This document shows positions 54,951-64,000 of a stretch of DNA of 64,000 bases, piece by piece. A program made the position numbers and the translations under genes. This DNA is from Mycoplasmopsis alligatoris A21JP2 (GTDB taxonomy: Bacteria; Bacillota_I; Bacilli_A; Mycoplasmatales; Metamycoplasmataceae), in contig NZ_ADNC01000007.1 in the NCBI RefSeq assembly GCF_000178375.1, positions 1-64,000 of the forward strand, in the 5' to 3' direction. Each line of letters begins with the position of its first letter. The first letter of the stretch is position 1. The notes below the pieces were generated by a model, which had not been told where the DNA came from, ran no database searches, and was given only the letters and a program-made list of their open reading frames with translations.

Positions 54951-56669
54951 TTATTCAGCAGACATTTCTAATTTACGAATTAATTCATCGTATCTTAGAA
55001 TTTCTTTGTCAGCATTTTGTTTTTTCTTAGCTGCTTTTTCAATGGTTTTTTCTAAAGCAATTAATTCTTTAAATTCTGGTGTTAAAGTATGTCATGAAAG
55101 ATTAGTTATGTTTTTCTTGTTAGGGAAGATAAATGAAGTCAAGTATCCTACTAATAAAGTAACAAAGAATCCAAACACTCCAACTCATCCACTATTGAAT
55201 TTTACAAATTCCTTTCCTCCAACAAAATCCGGTGTAGAAAAGATTCATATAATTAATCCTACTAAAAATCCTGTAACCATTCCTATTAAGGCTGAAATTC
55301 ATGATGTACGTTTAGTAAACATACCAAGCATAAATATAGCAGCAGTAGGTGCTCCGAATAATCCAACAACTCCTAAGAAATAGTTAATTATGTCACCTAA
55401 ATTAGTTAAAGTAAATGCTATTCCACATATAACTCCAAAAGCACCAAATGCACCAATTAAAATTTTTGAAAGTAAGAATAATTTCTTTTCATTATTTGAA
55501 AACTTTTTAGCAAATACTTTTACAAAGTCAACAATTATTGAGTTTACTAAACTTGATAGAGATGAAGACATTGTTGATTGAGATGCTGCAAAAACAGCTG
55601 AGATAATCAGTCCTGCTATACCAGTAGGTAGTACTGTAAAAATAAAGTAAGGAACTAATTGATTTGTGTGTTTAATAGCTGGATCTATTTGAGTAATTGC
55701 CATTCCATCATAGTATGTATATAAGGCTGAACCAGCTCCATAGAATAATAAAATTGTTATAAGAGCTAATCCGGCATTAATTCAAATTGATTTGTTAATG
55801 TTAGTTGTTTTTTTAGAAGCTTTGTAACGTTGTACAACATCTTGTCCTCCAACATAGGTATATATAACTTCTATGTATCTTGAAACTAAGATTAAAGGAA
55901 TTCCAATTCCTACTAATGTTACATGTAAGTCAGAAGCCTTAAGTAACTGTGCGTACTTAATTGATTCTTTTCCATTTGTACCATTTCCTGTTCCAAAAAT
56001 GTTGTATAAACTAAAAACAATAATTAGAACAATTCCTAATAACAAGATAATTCCTTGAATTGCATCTTGTCATAGAACTCCTCTTTGTCCTCCCAAATAA
56101 GTAGTAATAACAACAACTACTCCCATGATAATAACTAAAACTCATGGATCAAGAGGAACAACTAATGATAAGGCATTAGCTGGAATATAAAGAACAATTC
56201 CCATTCTAAAAATATGGAATAAAATAAATAAAATTGATGAAAATGCTCTTAATGCATAGTGAAATCTAGCATGTAAATAAGCATAAGCTGTTGATTCTTT
56301 CATTCTTCTAAAGAATGGAATAACAAACTTAATTAAGACCGGTGCAAAAATAATGATTGTTAATTGTGAAAAGGCAAATAATCACCCATTATTATATGCA
56401 TTCGCCGGTAAGGCAATAAATGTTATGGCACTAAGAGTTGTAGCTCAGATTGAAAATCCAATAACTCAAGTAGGAATTTTACTTCCACCAGTAAAATAAT
56501 CATCACTGTTGGTTTCTTTTGCTTTTTTAGCTGCAATAGAGAATCAAATTCCCATCCCTAAAATTGCAAGAATGTAAGCTGCCATAACAACAAAATCTAA
56601 AGCTGTAAAATTTGATTTAGCAATCAGTTTTTTTGAAGCTTCTTTTACAATATTTGCTGTGTCAACCAT
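54951..56669 (-). CDS. Sodium:solute symporter, probable sialic acid transporter
   Basis: SSS-family (LeuT-fold) symporter, 572 aa, about 13 hydrophobic segments. It begins with ~20 soluble residues, then TALDFVVMAAYILAILGMGIW and DDYFTGGSKIPTWVIGFS, the classic N-terminal SSS motif. Ser/Thr residues of the Na+ site appear in FAASQSTMSSSLSSLVNS. It ends in a soluble Lys/Glu-rich tail. The last gene of the nan operon, 14 bp after the sialidase, so import of free sialic acid is the likely role (SiaT-type, inference). SD AAAGGA. Confidence 0.87.
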
Positions 56670-56683
56670 TGTATCCTTTCTAT

Positions 56684-58219
56684 TTATAAAGTAAGTTCAA
56701 ATACTTTATATAGTATTTCGCTAGCTAGTCCTTTATCGGTATTAGTATCACTGTTAAATCCAACTCAGTCTAGACCAGCATTTTTTATTTGTGAACATTC
56801 GTATAAAAGTGCAAATGTTATTTTTTTATCATTTTTTTCTAAAATAGCAATAGTGCTATATCCAAAAGAATAATTATCTTTATCAACATCAAATTTAGCA
56901 AGAGGTTTGTTAAAATCATTAGCATCAAAAACAAATATTTTTCCGTTTTTTCTATCTTTAGTAGTTGGTAAAGATAGTAAAACATAATCAATGTTATTGT
57001 GACTAAAAGTGCTTATTCCATGCATAATTTGGCTATTTAAAGGTTCTATTTTATAAAGACTTAAACTCTCATTATTATTTTCTAAAGCACTTCAAGAAAT
57101 TCCTCCATCTATAGATTGGCTGATACATAGATGATCCTGATTAGGATTTCTTAAAAATGCTAAAATTTTTCCATTACTTAACTCTATTAATTGAGTTTCA
57201 CTAGTTCAAAATCAATTTTTATTGGTTTTAGAATTGAGGTATGTGCTGTTTGTTCAATTCATTCCATTATCATCTGATGAACTTACAAAAACATGAAAGG
57301 GGAATGCATAATTAACCTCATAAAAAGGAAAAATAATTTTATTACTGATATATTTATTGATTTGATTTTGTAAGTATAGACCTTGACCAGGACCTAAAAC
57401 TAAACAATTCATTTTTGAATTTTTAGTTCTTATTTGAGCTGTAATGTCGTTAATTAATTCTCAACTTAATCCATCATCTTTAGAAACAAATAATTGAATA
57501 TAAGCCGTTGAATCAATGAAGTATTTTGGTTTTTTATATTCTTTACTTGAATTTTCAAATCCGTCTCAAATTGAGCATATTGGTTTTTTATTATTTAAGT
57601 CTTCTAATTTATCTATATTTTCATAAACAGAACCTTTTAATAAAGATGTTTTAGAATTAAAACTTTTGTCAACATATATTTTAGTAGCAACTAAGTTTGA
57701 CTCGTTGGTATTGTTAAAATTTTTGTCTTTTAGTAAAAAAGCTTGATAAATAAATTTTTGAGTAGTTTCTCTTAAAATATAATTATTGTTATAAAGATCA
57801 TATAGTTTTAAATATTTGTCCTTTGTGTAACCTAAATCACTGTTGCATAGTGGATTAAGTTCTTTACATAATGGCATCAATCCAGATCCACCAGGAAAAA
57901 TATCAACTGCTAAATATAAATAATTATTTTTTATATCTTGTACTGTAACACTGTCAATTGCGCTTGCTTTTGCAGTGCTAAATTTTTCTAATTTTAGAAT
58001 TATTTTTGCTTCTGATCAAGTTCTTCCATTATCAAAACTTTCTCTAATCACTTGATTTATAGATGAATAAGGTGCATCAAGTTGACTATTTAATCGCTGA
58101 TCTACTATTGCTATTAGCTTACCTGATTTAAGTTTTAATAACGTTGGAATTCGATAAGAATGGGAATTTTGATAATTTGCTTTAAAAAGATTGATATTAA
58201 ATAATTCTTTTAAATTCAT
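56684..58219 (-). CDS. Exo-alpha-sialidase (GH33)
   Basis: Releases terminal sialic acid from glycoconjugates. It has 511 aa. The RIP motif HSYRIPTLL (Arg near residue 24) gives one arginine of the triad; Asp-box repeats are SFDNGRTW, SKDDGLSW, SSDDNGMNW and SIDGGISW. The late acidic and Tyr region (ALLYECS) fits the nucleophile area. I see no signal peptide, lipobox or membrane segment; the catalytic domain starts within 25 residues. ATG 58219 has GGAAAG upstream, better placed than GTG 58228. Its gene starts one base after nanK. Confidence 0.9.
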
Positions 58220-58220
58220 T

Positions 58221-59075
58221 TTAAACACTTTCCTTTAAGAACAAACATGCTCCTATAAAACCAGAATTATTTAAATTCATAGCTTTTGATATAGTGGTTT
58301 TATAAGGAGTGTTAAGTAAATTTTTGTTAAATCTATCTATAAGTAAGTTAAAGATGGATGGATCTAAATGTGATATTCCACCTGAAACAAAGATGTGATT
58401 TACATTATAATAAATTGCTAAATTACTTAAAAAATCACCAACTTTATAAAGATAAGATTTAAGAGTTTTTCTTAGTAGTTCATTTTCAAAGTATTTCTTT
58501 ATAAAGTTATTATCTTTAGTTTCTATTTCAAACTTACTTAAAAGTATTGAATTAAAACGACTAAATGACAAATAAGTATCTAAATTAGTTCTTGCTATTT
58601 TTAAATATCCTATCTCGCCACTAAAATGATTTGATTGTTTTGTATCAAATACATTAATTAATCCACAACCAACGCCAGTGCCAAATGTTACAGTTAGGTT
58701 TTTTTTGTAAATACCTTTGCTATAGTGATTTTCAGCAATAGCAGCAGCGTTAGCATCGTTTAAAATTGTTAGTTTAACATTGTATTTAGATGCTAAATTA
58801 GCAAAATTAGTTCCTTTATAAACTAAAGCTTTTTGATTAGTATAAATAACTTCTTTTTTAGAGCTATCTATTACTCCCATACTTGCTATAGCAACATAAT
58901 TAAAATTATATTTTTCTTTATTAGAACTAATTATTTTTTCTACATCTGACTTAATTGAGGGTAATTTTGTTTTAAATGAACCTGTATAAATAATTTCTAA
59001 TGTTTCAAATTTAACAATTGCATATTTAATGTGCGTTCCGCCAATATCAATTGCTAAGATGTTTTTAGAGTTCAT
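58221..59075 (-). CDS. nanK: N-acetylmannosamine kinase (ROK family)
   Basis: Phosphorylates ManNAc released by NanA, 284 aa. ROK/ASKHA motifs: N-terminal phosphate loop LAIDIGGTHIKYA, the catalytic Asp in LNDANAAAIAE, and adenosine-site VTFGTGVGCGLI. The ROK zinc-binding CxCGxxGC motif is missing: after HFSGEIGYLKIA the sequence runs into TNLDTYLSF, a shortened loop, as in some NanK homologues. It is flanked by nanA and sialidase at one-base spacing, so the substrate assignment rests on the operon. ATG 59075. Confidence 0.88.
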   Translation of the reverse strand: MNSKNILAIDIGGTHIKYAIVKFETLEIIYTGSFKTKLPSIKSDVEKIISSNKEKYNFNYVAIASMGVIDSSKKEVIYTNQKALVYKGTNFANLASKYNVKLTILNDANAAAIAENHYSKGIYKKNLTVTFGTGVGCGLINVFDTKQSNHFSGEIGYLKIARTNLDTYLSFSRFNSILLSKFEIETKDNNFIKKYFENELLRKTLKSYLYKVGDFLSNLAIYYNVNHIFVSGGISHLDPSIFNLLIDRFNKNLLNTPYKTTISKAMNLNNSGFIGACLFLKESV

Positions 59076-59076
59076 T

Positions 59077-59964
59077 TTATTTACTTAAATATTCCTTTTT
59101 AATAAATTTAGCGTATTCTTCAAGTTCTTTTTCGTCAATTTTTCTGAAAGGTAACTTGTTGTATCCAGCTTCAATTCCTTCTAATCTCATAATTGCTTTA
59201 AGAGTTTGCATTAATCCTTTTGAAACAACTGCATTAATGTAATCGTTATAAACATGCATTTTTTCTCTTAATTTATCAAATTTAGCAGCATTAAATAAAT
59301 CAATCATTTCTCTTACTGCTAAAGCATTTACGTTGTATGTTGAACCGATAAATCCTTTTGCTCCAATTAATAATCCACTTGCTAAAGCTTCATCTCATGC
59401 AAACATAAATACTTTTTGTTTTCCGTATTTAGCTATAAGCCGTTCAAACATGTAAACATCAGTAGCGCCAAATTTACATCCTACAACATTTTTAATTCTT
59501 AATAATTCTCCAAATTGTTCAATTCCTAACTTAGAACCCGCTAATTGTGGTAAGTAGTAAATAAACATTGGTAAAGAGCTAAATTCTGAAATTTTTTGAT
59601 AATATTGCTTAACTTCTTCAAAACTAAATCCATAATAATATGGCGTGATTGCACTAATTGCATCAAATTCTAGTTTTTCAGCGCATTTTGTCATTACTTC
59701 AACTTCGTCAACATTTAATGTTCCAACTTGTGCAATAAGTGTTACTCTTTTTTTATTTGCTTTTGCTACTGTTTTAAAAATTTCACATCTTTCCTGAGCT
59801 GATAATAACAAGAATTCACCTGTACTTCCAGTTAAGTAAATACCATCAACCTTTTGTTTTTCAATTAAGTAATTAACAATTTTTTCCAGTGCTCCATGAT
59901 CTACTTTTCCATTTTTATCAAATGGTGTAACTAGAGCCGGAAAGATACCTTCGTATTTTTTCAT
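59077..59964 (-). CDS. nanA: N-acetylneuraminate lyase
   Basis: Cleaves Neu5Ac to ManNAc and pyruvate, 295 aa, a (beta/alpha)8 Schiff-base aldolase of the DapA/NanA family. The Schiff-base Lys is Lys164 in VVGCKFGATD, the catalytic Tyr is Tyr137 in FIYYLPQ, and the carboxylate-binding GSTGE is at residues 46-50. N-terminal KYEGIFPALVTPFD is typical. It lies in the nan operon, 6 bp after the nanQ-like gene and one base before nanK. Operon context separates it from DapA. Confidence 0.95.
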
Positions 59965-59970
59965 ATTCTC

Positions 59971-60429
59971 CTACATTTCTATTTTAATAACTGCTTTAAC
60001 TATTCTGCCTTTTCCAAGTACCATTTTTGGAGCATGAGGTTCTCCTGGTAAAAAGATGACAAATTCATTTTTTTGAAGATCTAATAGGTTTCTAGGGCGT
60101 TCTAATCTTGTTAGAGCCACATCGTTTTCCTTGTCAAATTCTTTGCTTGCAAAATCAGTATTTTCATAATTTTCATAAGCAATGAATTCACCAAATTCAT
60201 TTGTAATTATATGCAAGTCGGCATATCGTTGATGAACTTCATATAAAGCGTTTGTTTTATTATATGGTTCAATATCTAAAATATACATAAACACTTTTTC
60301 ACCATCAATTGTGTGTTTTCCTGGTTTAAATTTAGTTACATCATTGTTTTTTAAAAAATCAATTGCTGTAACTAAATTTGGATGAAGTCCTTTATATCTA
60401 TAAAGATTTTCAATTTTGTCTAATATCAC
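59971..60429 (-). CDS. YhcH/NanQ-family sialic acid anomerase-like protein
   Basis: Cupin-like protein of 152 aa in the YhcH/YjgK/YiaL family (also called DUF386), whose E. coli member NanQ accelerates anomer interconversion of sialic acid. Conserved features: YEVHQRYADLHII, the metal-ligand-rich segment with H and E, and VIFLPGEPHAPKM near the C-terminus. It begins MILDKIENLYRYKGL. It overlaps nothing but lies one base after nanE and six before nanA, so a role in the nan pathway is likely. Confidence 0.88.
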   Translation of the reverse strand: MILDKIENLYRYKGLHPNLVTAIDFLKNNDVTKFKPGKHTIDGEKVFMYILDIEPYNKTNALYEVHQRYADLHIITNEFGEFIAYENYENTDFASKEFDKENDVALTRLERPRNLLDLQKNEFVIFLPGEPHAPKMVLGKGRIVKAVIKIEM

Positions 60430-60430
60430 A

Positions 60431-61168
60431 CTACTCCTTTTTGACTACGTCTTTAATAGCATTATAGAATTGCTTAGTAATAAAATCTGGTCTAGTAATA
60501 GCACTTCCTACTACAAGAGCATCTGCTCCATGTAAATATGCTTGTTGAGCATCGAGTGGAGTATTAAATCCACCTTCAGCTATAAGTAAGCATTTTTGGG
60601 AAGATGCACATAATTTTTTAGCTTCTTTTAAAAACTCATAATTATGCTCTGTATTAGAAATTCCTAATGTTTCATAAGTATAACCTCTAAGAGTAGTACC
60701 AATAAAATCAAATCCCAATTTAATGGCATTTTTTATATCATCTAAAGTTGAACAATCAGCCATTAATAATTGATGATCTTTTTTGTTTGCTTGAAAATAA
60801 GCAACTATTTGTTCTAATGATTCTTTTGGTCTTTTTCTTAAAGTTGCATCTGTTGCAATAATATGTGCATTTGTATTAATAAGTTCTTCTACTTCTTTAA
60901 TTGTCGGAGTAATAAAAACATCGTTGTTTTGATAAACTTTTTTAATAATCGCTATTAATGGAACATTTAAATTTGCAACCATATCATTTATGTTGTGCAA
61001 TTGTGATGTTCTAATCATATCTGCACCATTGTCTATTGCTGCTTCAGCCATTTTTAGCATTATATGCTCACCATATAAGTATTCATGTTCTAAAGCCTGA
61101 CAAGATACAATAAATGGTTTTTTCTTTTTAAAAATATCAAAAACTTGATTTTTAGAAAATTTTTCCAC
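60431..61168 (-). CDS. nanE: N-acetylmannosamine-6-phosphate 2-epimerase
   Basis: Converts ManNAc-6-P to GlcNAc-6-P, the third step of sialic acid breakdown, 245 aa as a TIM barrel. Visible: PFIVSCQALEHEYL, GADMIRTSQ, I-A-T-D-A-T-L-R-x-R-P with catalytic residues, FDFIGTTLRGYT, LLIAEGGFNTP and ALVVGSAITRP. I choose GTG 61168, which has a strong AGAAGGAG SD and lies downstream of the probable transcription start. An in-frame ATG at 61207 sits at that transcription start with no SD. First gene of the nan operon. Confidence 0.9.
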   Translation of the reverse strand: MEKFSKNQVFDIFKKKKPFIVSCQALEHEYLYGEHIMLKMAEAAIDNGADMIRTSQLHNINDMVANLNVPLIAIIKKVYQNNDVFITPTIKEVEELINTNAHIIATDATLRKRPKESLEQIVAYFQANKKDHQLLMADCSTLDDIKNAIKLGFDFIGTTLRGYTYETLGISNTEHNYEFLKEAKKLCASSQKCLLIAEGGFNTPLDAQQAYLHGADALVVGSAITRPDFITKQFYNAIKDVVKKE

Positions 61169-61211
61169 CGTTACTCCTTCTGTGATTTGATAAGTTTTCC
61201 TTATCATTTAA

Positions 61212-61217
61212 ATTATA
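61212..61217 (-). promoter_or_regulatory. -10 element of the nan operon
   Basis: Minus-strand TATAAT placing the transcript start near 61205, thus a ~37-nt 5' UTR before GTG 61168. The divergent nanR-like gene lies ~140 bp away. Confidence 0.5.
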
Positions 61218-61297
61218 AATGTAAAATTATTTCTCTTTTTTATCAATAAAAAATAGTTAATGATTTCACAAAAATGTTAAAATAATCTTGTTAAAAA

Positions 61298-61345
61298 GTG
61301 AAATAATTTCTAATTTTATTAAAAAATATCTAAAAATTATTTCAC
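61298..61345. promoter_or_regulatory. Inverted repeat, candidate operator of the RpiR regulator
   Basis: Perfect 12-bp arms GTGAAATAATTT (61298-61309) and AAATTATTTCAC (61334-61345), 24-nt spacer. The right arm abuts the SD AAGGAG of the regulator gene. A third TTTCAC lies at 61264-61269, between this repeat and the nan promoter. Confidence 0.5.
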
Positions 61346-61356
61346 AAGGAGTCAAA

Positions 61357-62172
61357 ATGAAAATTATTTCTAATATTAAACATATAAAATTATCAAAAAC
61401 TGAACAAAGTATAATCGACTTTTTAGAGGAAAATCCAGAAAAATTTTGTCTTTTATCAATAAATGAATTAGCTGATAATTTTTTTATTTCTATGTCTATT
61501 ATTTCAAGACTATGTAAAAAATTAAACTTCAAAAATTTTTATGAATTAAAAAGTTATGTTAATAAATGATCTAGTAAATCTGAACTTAACAACTTATTAG
61601 TTGAAGATTCAGTAGATAACATAATTCATAATTTAAGAATTTTTAATCACTATGCAATCGAAAAAACTAAAGATAATATCGATAGAAAATTAATAGAAAA
61701 AATTACAGAAAACATTGATAAAGCGAGTAAGGTTGTTATTTACGGAATTGGTAGTTCTTATATAGCGGCTTTAGATTTAACTTCTGGTTGCACAATTTTA
61801 AATGTCAATGCTATTAGTACAAATTCAATTCATGATTTAGCTCTCTGATTAAACAATACTAATAAAGCAGAAATGTATACAATAATATTTTCTAAGTCAA
61901 TGGAGTCAAGGGAAAATAAATATATTTATAATTTATTAAATGAAAATGGATATAAAACTTGCTTGATAACACAAAACAGAAATTTTAAGTCAAGTAAAAT
62001 AAGCGATGTAATTTATTTTGATTCATTGCAACAAATAGAAAGAATTTCAGCATTAAGTAGTCGAATTTCAGAGTTTTTTATTTCAGATATTATTATCAAA
62101 ACTTTAGCTCTTAAAAGACAAAAACCTCATTCAAAAATTTATGAGTTATTTAAAGATAGCTGAAGAAAATAA
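61357..62172 (+). CDS. RpiR-family transcriptional regulator, likely nan repressor
   Basis: Regulator of 271 aa: an N-terminal RpiR HTH (residues 1-~75, LSKTEQSIIDFLEENPEKF... with LSINELADNFFISMSIISRLCKKL) and a C-terminal SIS sugar-phosphate-binding domain (VVIYGIGSSYIAALDL; the later TSG/S-K-S segment). It is divergent from nanE; RpiR regulators control sialic acid genes in other bacteria, with ManNAc-6-P or GlcNAc-6-P as effectors. ATG 61357 with SD AAGGAG is preferred over 61288, which would translate the inverted repeat. Confidence 0.87.
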
Positions 62173-62220
62173 TTTATTATTCGACTTGTGCATAGACAAA
62201 TACGAAAAAAGTGAAAAAAA

Positions 62221-62251
62221 TAAAAGCTTTGGTAAATCAAAGCTTTTATTA
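62221..62251. terminator. Bidirectional terminator
   Basis: Perfect inverted repeat AAAAGCTTTG / CAAAGCTTTT with a 6-nt loop between the RpiR gene and the convergent D-LDH gene. Confidence 0.85.
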
Positions 62252-62259
62252 TGTTTTTA

Positions 62260-63246
62260 TTAAATTTTGTTTTTACAGTCGTTTGTTTTTAAATATTCTT
62301 CAAGATTTTCATAAGAAATTTCAATCATATTTAAAGCTGCTTCGTCAGTATAAGAACCTACGTGAGGAGTTAAAACGAATCTTGGATAAAAGTCCATTAA
62401 TTCTTCAATTGTTTTATCTTCATATTTATCTAATTTTTTAAAGAAGTATTTTCCTTCTTCGTTTAAAACATCAGTAGCAATTGCTGCTAGTTTATTTGTT
62501 TTTAAGGCTTTAAGCAAGGCTTTTTCGTCTTGAATTTGTCCACGAGCACTATTTACTAAAATAGCACCAGTTTTCATTTTTGAAATAAATTCATCGTTAA
62601 TCATTTTGTCATTTACACCAGGCATGTAAGGTGTGTGAACTGATATAACATCACTTCTTTTTAATAATTCATCTAATTCAACGAATGTTACAACTTCTTT
62701 TGCTTGTTCTGATTGGTATGGATCATAAGCAATTACTTCTTTTGCAAATGCTTTAAACATTTTTGCACAAGCTAAACCAATTTTTCCAACGCTAATAATT
62801 CCTACAGTTGAATTTTTAAGTTCTTTTGCAAAACCAAATGCATCAACAGTATAATCTTTATTTCTTCCTTTTTCAGCAAAATGAAGTGTTTTTCTAGATA
62901 GTGAATGTGCTAGAGAAAATGCTAATTCTGCAATAGCAGTTGGTGAATAAGATGGAACTCTAGCCATTTTAAATCCAATTTTATGTGCTGCTTCTAAGTC
63001 AATATGATTAGTTGCAACTGTTCTAGTTAATAAATATCTAACTCCATAATCTCAAATTGTTTGTAATAATGAAGCATCCAAATTATCATTTGCTCTAACT
63101 ATTAAACATTCATATCCTTTTACCAATTCAACATTACTAGAGTCTAATCCGTGTGGATAATATTTTAATTCATGTCCGAATTTTGAGTTAACTTTATCAA
63201 AGATTGCTTCTTCAACTTGTCTAACTCTAAATGTTACTATTTTCAT
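62260..63246 (-). CDS. D-lactate dehydrogenase (D-2-hydroxyacid dehydrogenase)
   Basis: NAD-dependent enzyme reducing pyruvate to D-lactate, 328 aa, typical length. Rossmann fingerprint VGIISVGKIGLACAKMF, then YDPYQSE (acidic residue binding NAD), VISVHTPYM, LVNSARGQ with the catalytic Arg, and the final LTPHVGSYTDEA carrying the catalytic His. SD AGGAGA overlaps the stop of the upstream transporter. It sits beside the nan operon, whose NanA releases pyruvate. Substrate is by family resemblance; other 2-oxoacids are possible. Confidence 0.88.
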
Positions 63247-63255
63247 ATTTTTCTC

Positions 63256-64000
63256 CTATAAAAGCCCAAAGACAACTTCACATAGTACAACTCAAACTGG
63301 AATCATAACAACGGCACATAAAGTTGAAATAGCTGAACAACGCGCTGCTAAATTGGCACATTTGTTTTCCCCTAAACAGAATGCTACTGCAACTGTTGCT
63401 GGTGGTGTAGCGGCAAATATAACCATGGCTATAGCAATATTTTTTGGCATACTTGGGAATTTAGGATCTGTTGGTAATGAGTTTGTTGCAAGTAAAATTG
63501 CAAATACTCCAAAGATTAATGCTGGTAAAGCAATTAATTTTAATAACGAGTAAATTCATGCTCATTTATCGCTAAATGCTTCTTTAAGTTTTGTACCCGC
63601 AAGTGTCATACCAATAACTAATCAAATTAATGGTGAACATAATGCACCAAGCACATCTACTGTTTTAAAGATTCAAGGAGCAGTTACTGAGAATTGGAAT
63701 CAACCAACGTTTTGTTTTGGTCCAAATGAACTAGCTCCTGGAATTAATTGACTTAATCATAATACTAACCCTAATAATGTAGCAATAATAATTGGGTTAA
63801 CAAATGTTGATTTAAGTGAAGTTTTCATGTTTGCTTTATCAAGTTTAAGTCCTTTAATTTGCATAAAACAAACTGAGTATAAAAAGATTCTATATGGAAT
63901 ATTTCACATATTAGCAGCTAAAAGACCTCCGTCTTTATATAACTGACTAATAATAGGAATTCCAAAGAATGTAGTTGATCCAAAAATAATAAGCATTCAT
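63256..64000 (-). CDS. AEC-family transporter (5' partial)
   Basis: C-terminal ~248 residues of a membrane carrier; the start lies past the window end. Features of the auxin efflux carrier/malate permease family: an N-terminal-half segment FGSTTFFGIPIISQLY, the middle LKSTFVNPIIIATLLGL, and a late FAATPPAT(V)AVAF helix break typical of AEC proteins. Several Trp use UGA. The stop TAG is seven bases before the D-LDH start, so the two are cotranscribed. This arrangement suggests an organic acid (malate or lactate) carrier; substrate uncertain. Confidence 0.85.

Noticed and set aside
61169..61207. ATG 61207 as the nanE start
   Set aside because: No SD, and it lies at the predicted transcription start; GTG 61168 has a strong SD and a good NanE N-terminus.

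Overview
The window is AT-rich DNA from a mollicute that reads UGA as tryptophan: most long genes here (OppA, both GH84 lipoproteins, GyrB, the protease array) only become continuous when in-frame UGA is translated as Trp. Gene content (cmk-der, ftsY-ylxM, rpoE-fba, oppABCDF with an enlarged OppF, Mycoplasma immunoglobulin-binding protein/protease families, GH84 lipoproteins, sialidase) points to a host-associated Mycoplasma of the hominis/synoviae type (Mycoplasmopsis). I cannot name the species from sequence alone.

Layout. 1-4.5 kb: APC amino-acid permease (5' end outside the window), RNA polymerase delta, class II aldolase, a thermonuclease lipoprotein, a frameshifted Bax-inhibitor-1-like membrane protein and tRNA-Leu. 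4.8-12.6 kb: two tandem GH84 (hyaluronidase/O-GlcNAcase-type) lipoproteins, the second with a frameshift inside its signal peptide, then four tRNAs (Thr, Val, Glu, Asn) on the minus strand. 13.1-20.5 kb: three tandem immunoglobulin-protease-like lipoproteins (MIP family), each with its own promoter and terminator. 20.6-32.9 kb: a small membrane protein, a pseudouridine synthase and a minus-strand operon pepF-oppA-B-C-D-F plus a translationally coupled membrane protein. This operon is preceded by a ~415-nt highly structured leader that ends in a strong terminator directly in front of pepF. 33.5-37.3 kb: tRNA-Arg, two lipoproteins sharing a C-terminal domain, and an M42 aminopeptidase. 37.3-44.5 kb: three tandem minus-strand immunoglobulin-binding/blocking proteins (MIB family). 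44.6-51.5 kb: housekeeping genes der, cmk, ftsY, ylxM, gyrB, manA, rpmB. 51.9-54.9 kb: a 1008-residue helical-repeat lipoprotein. 55-62.2 kb: a complete sialic acid module (nanE, nanQ-like, nanA, nanK, sialidase, sodium:solute symporter) divergent from an RpiR-type regulator. 62.3-64 kb: D-lactate dehydrogenase and an AEC-family transporter (partial).

How it fits together (inference). The window concentrates functions that take apart host glycoproteins: sialidase, two GH84 glycosidases, three Ig proteases with three matching Ig binders, a nuclease, and oligopeptide uptake with cytosolic peptidases (PepF, M42). The nan operon converts released sialic acid to GlcNAc-6-P and pyruvate, and the adjacent D-LDH can consume that pyruvate. 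The most unusual observations are the attenuator-like leader RNA in front of pepF-opp, the complete separation of three MIB from three MIP genes into opposite-strand arrays, a conserved regulatory module shared by the two GH84 genes, and a sialidase with no visible export signal.
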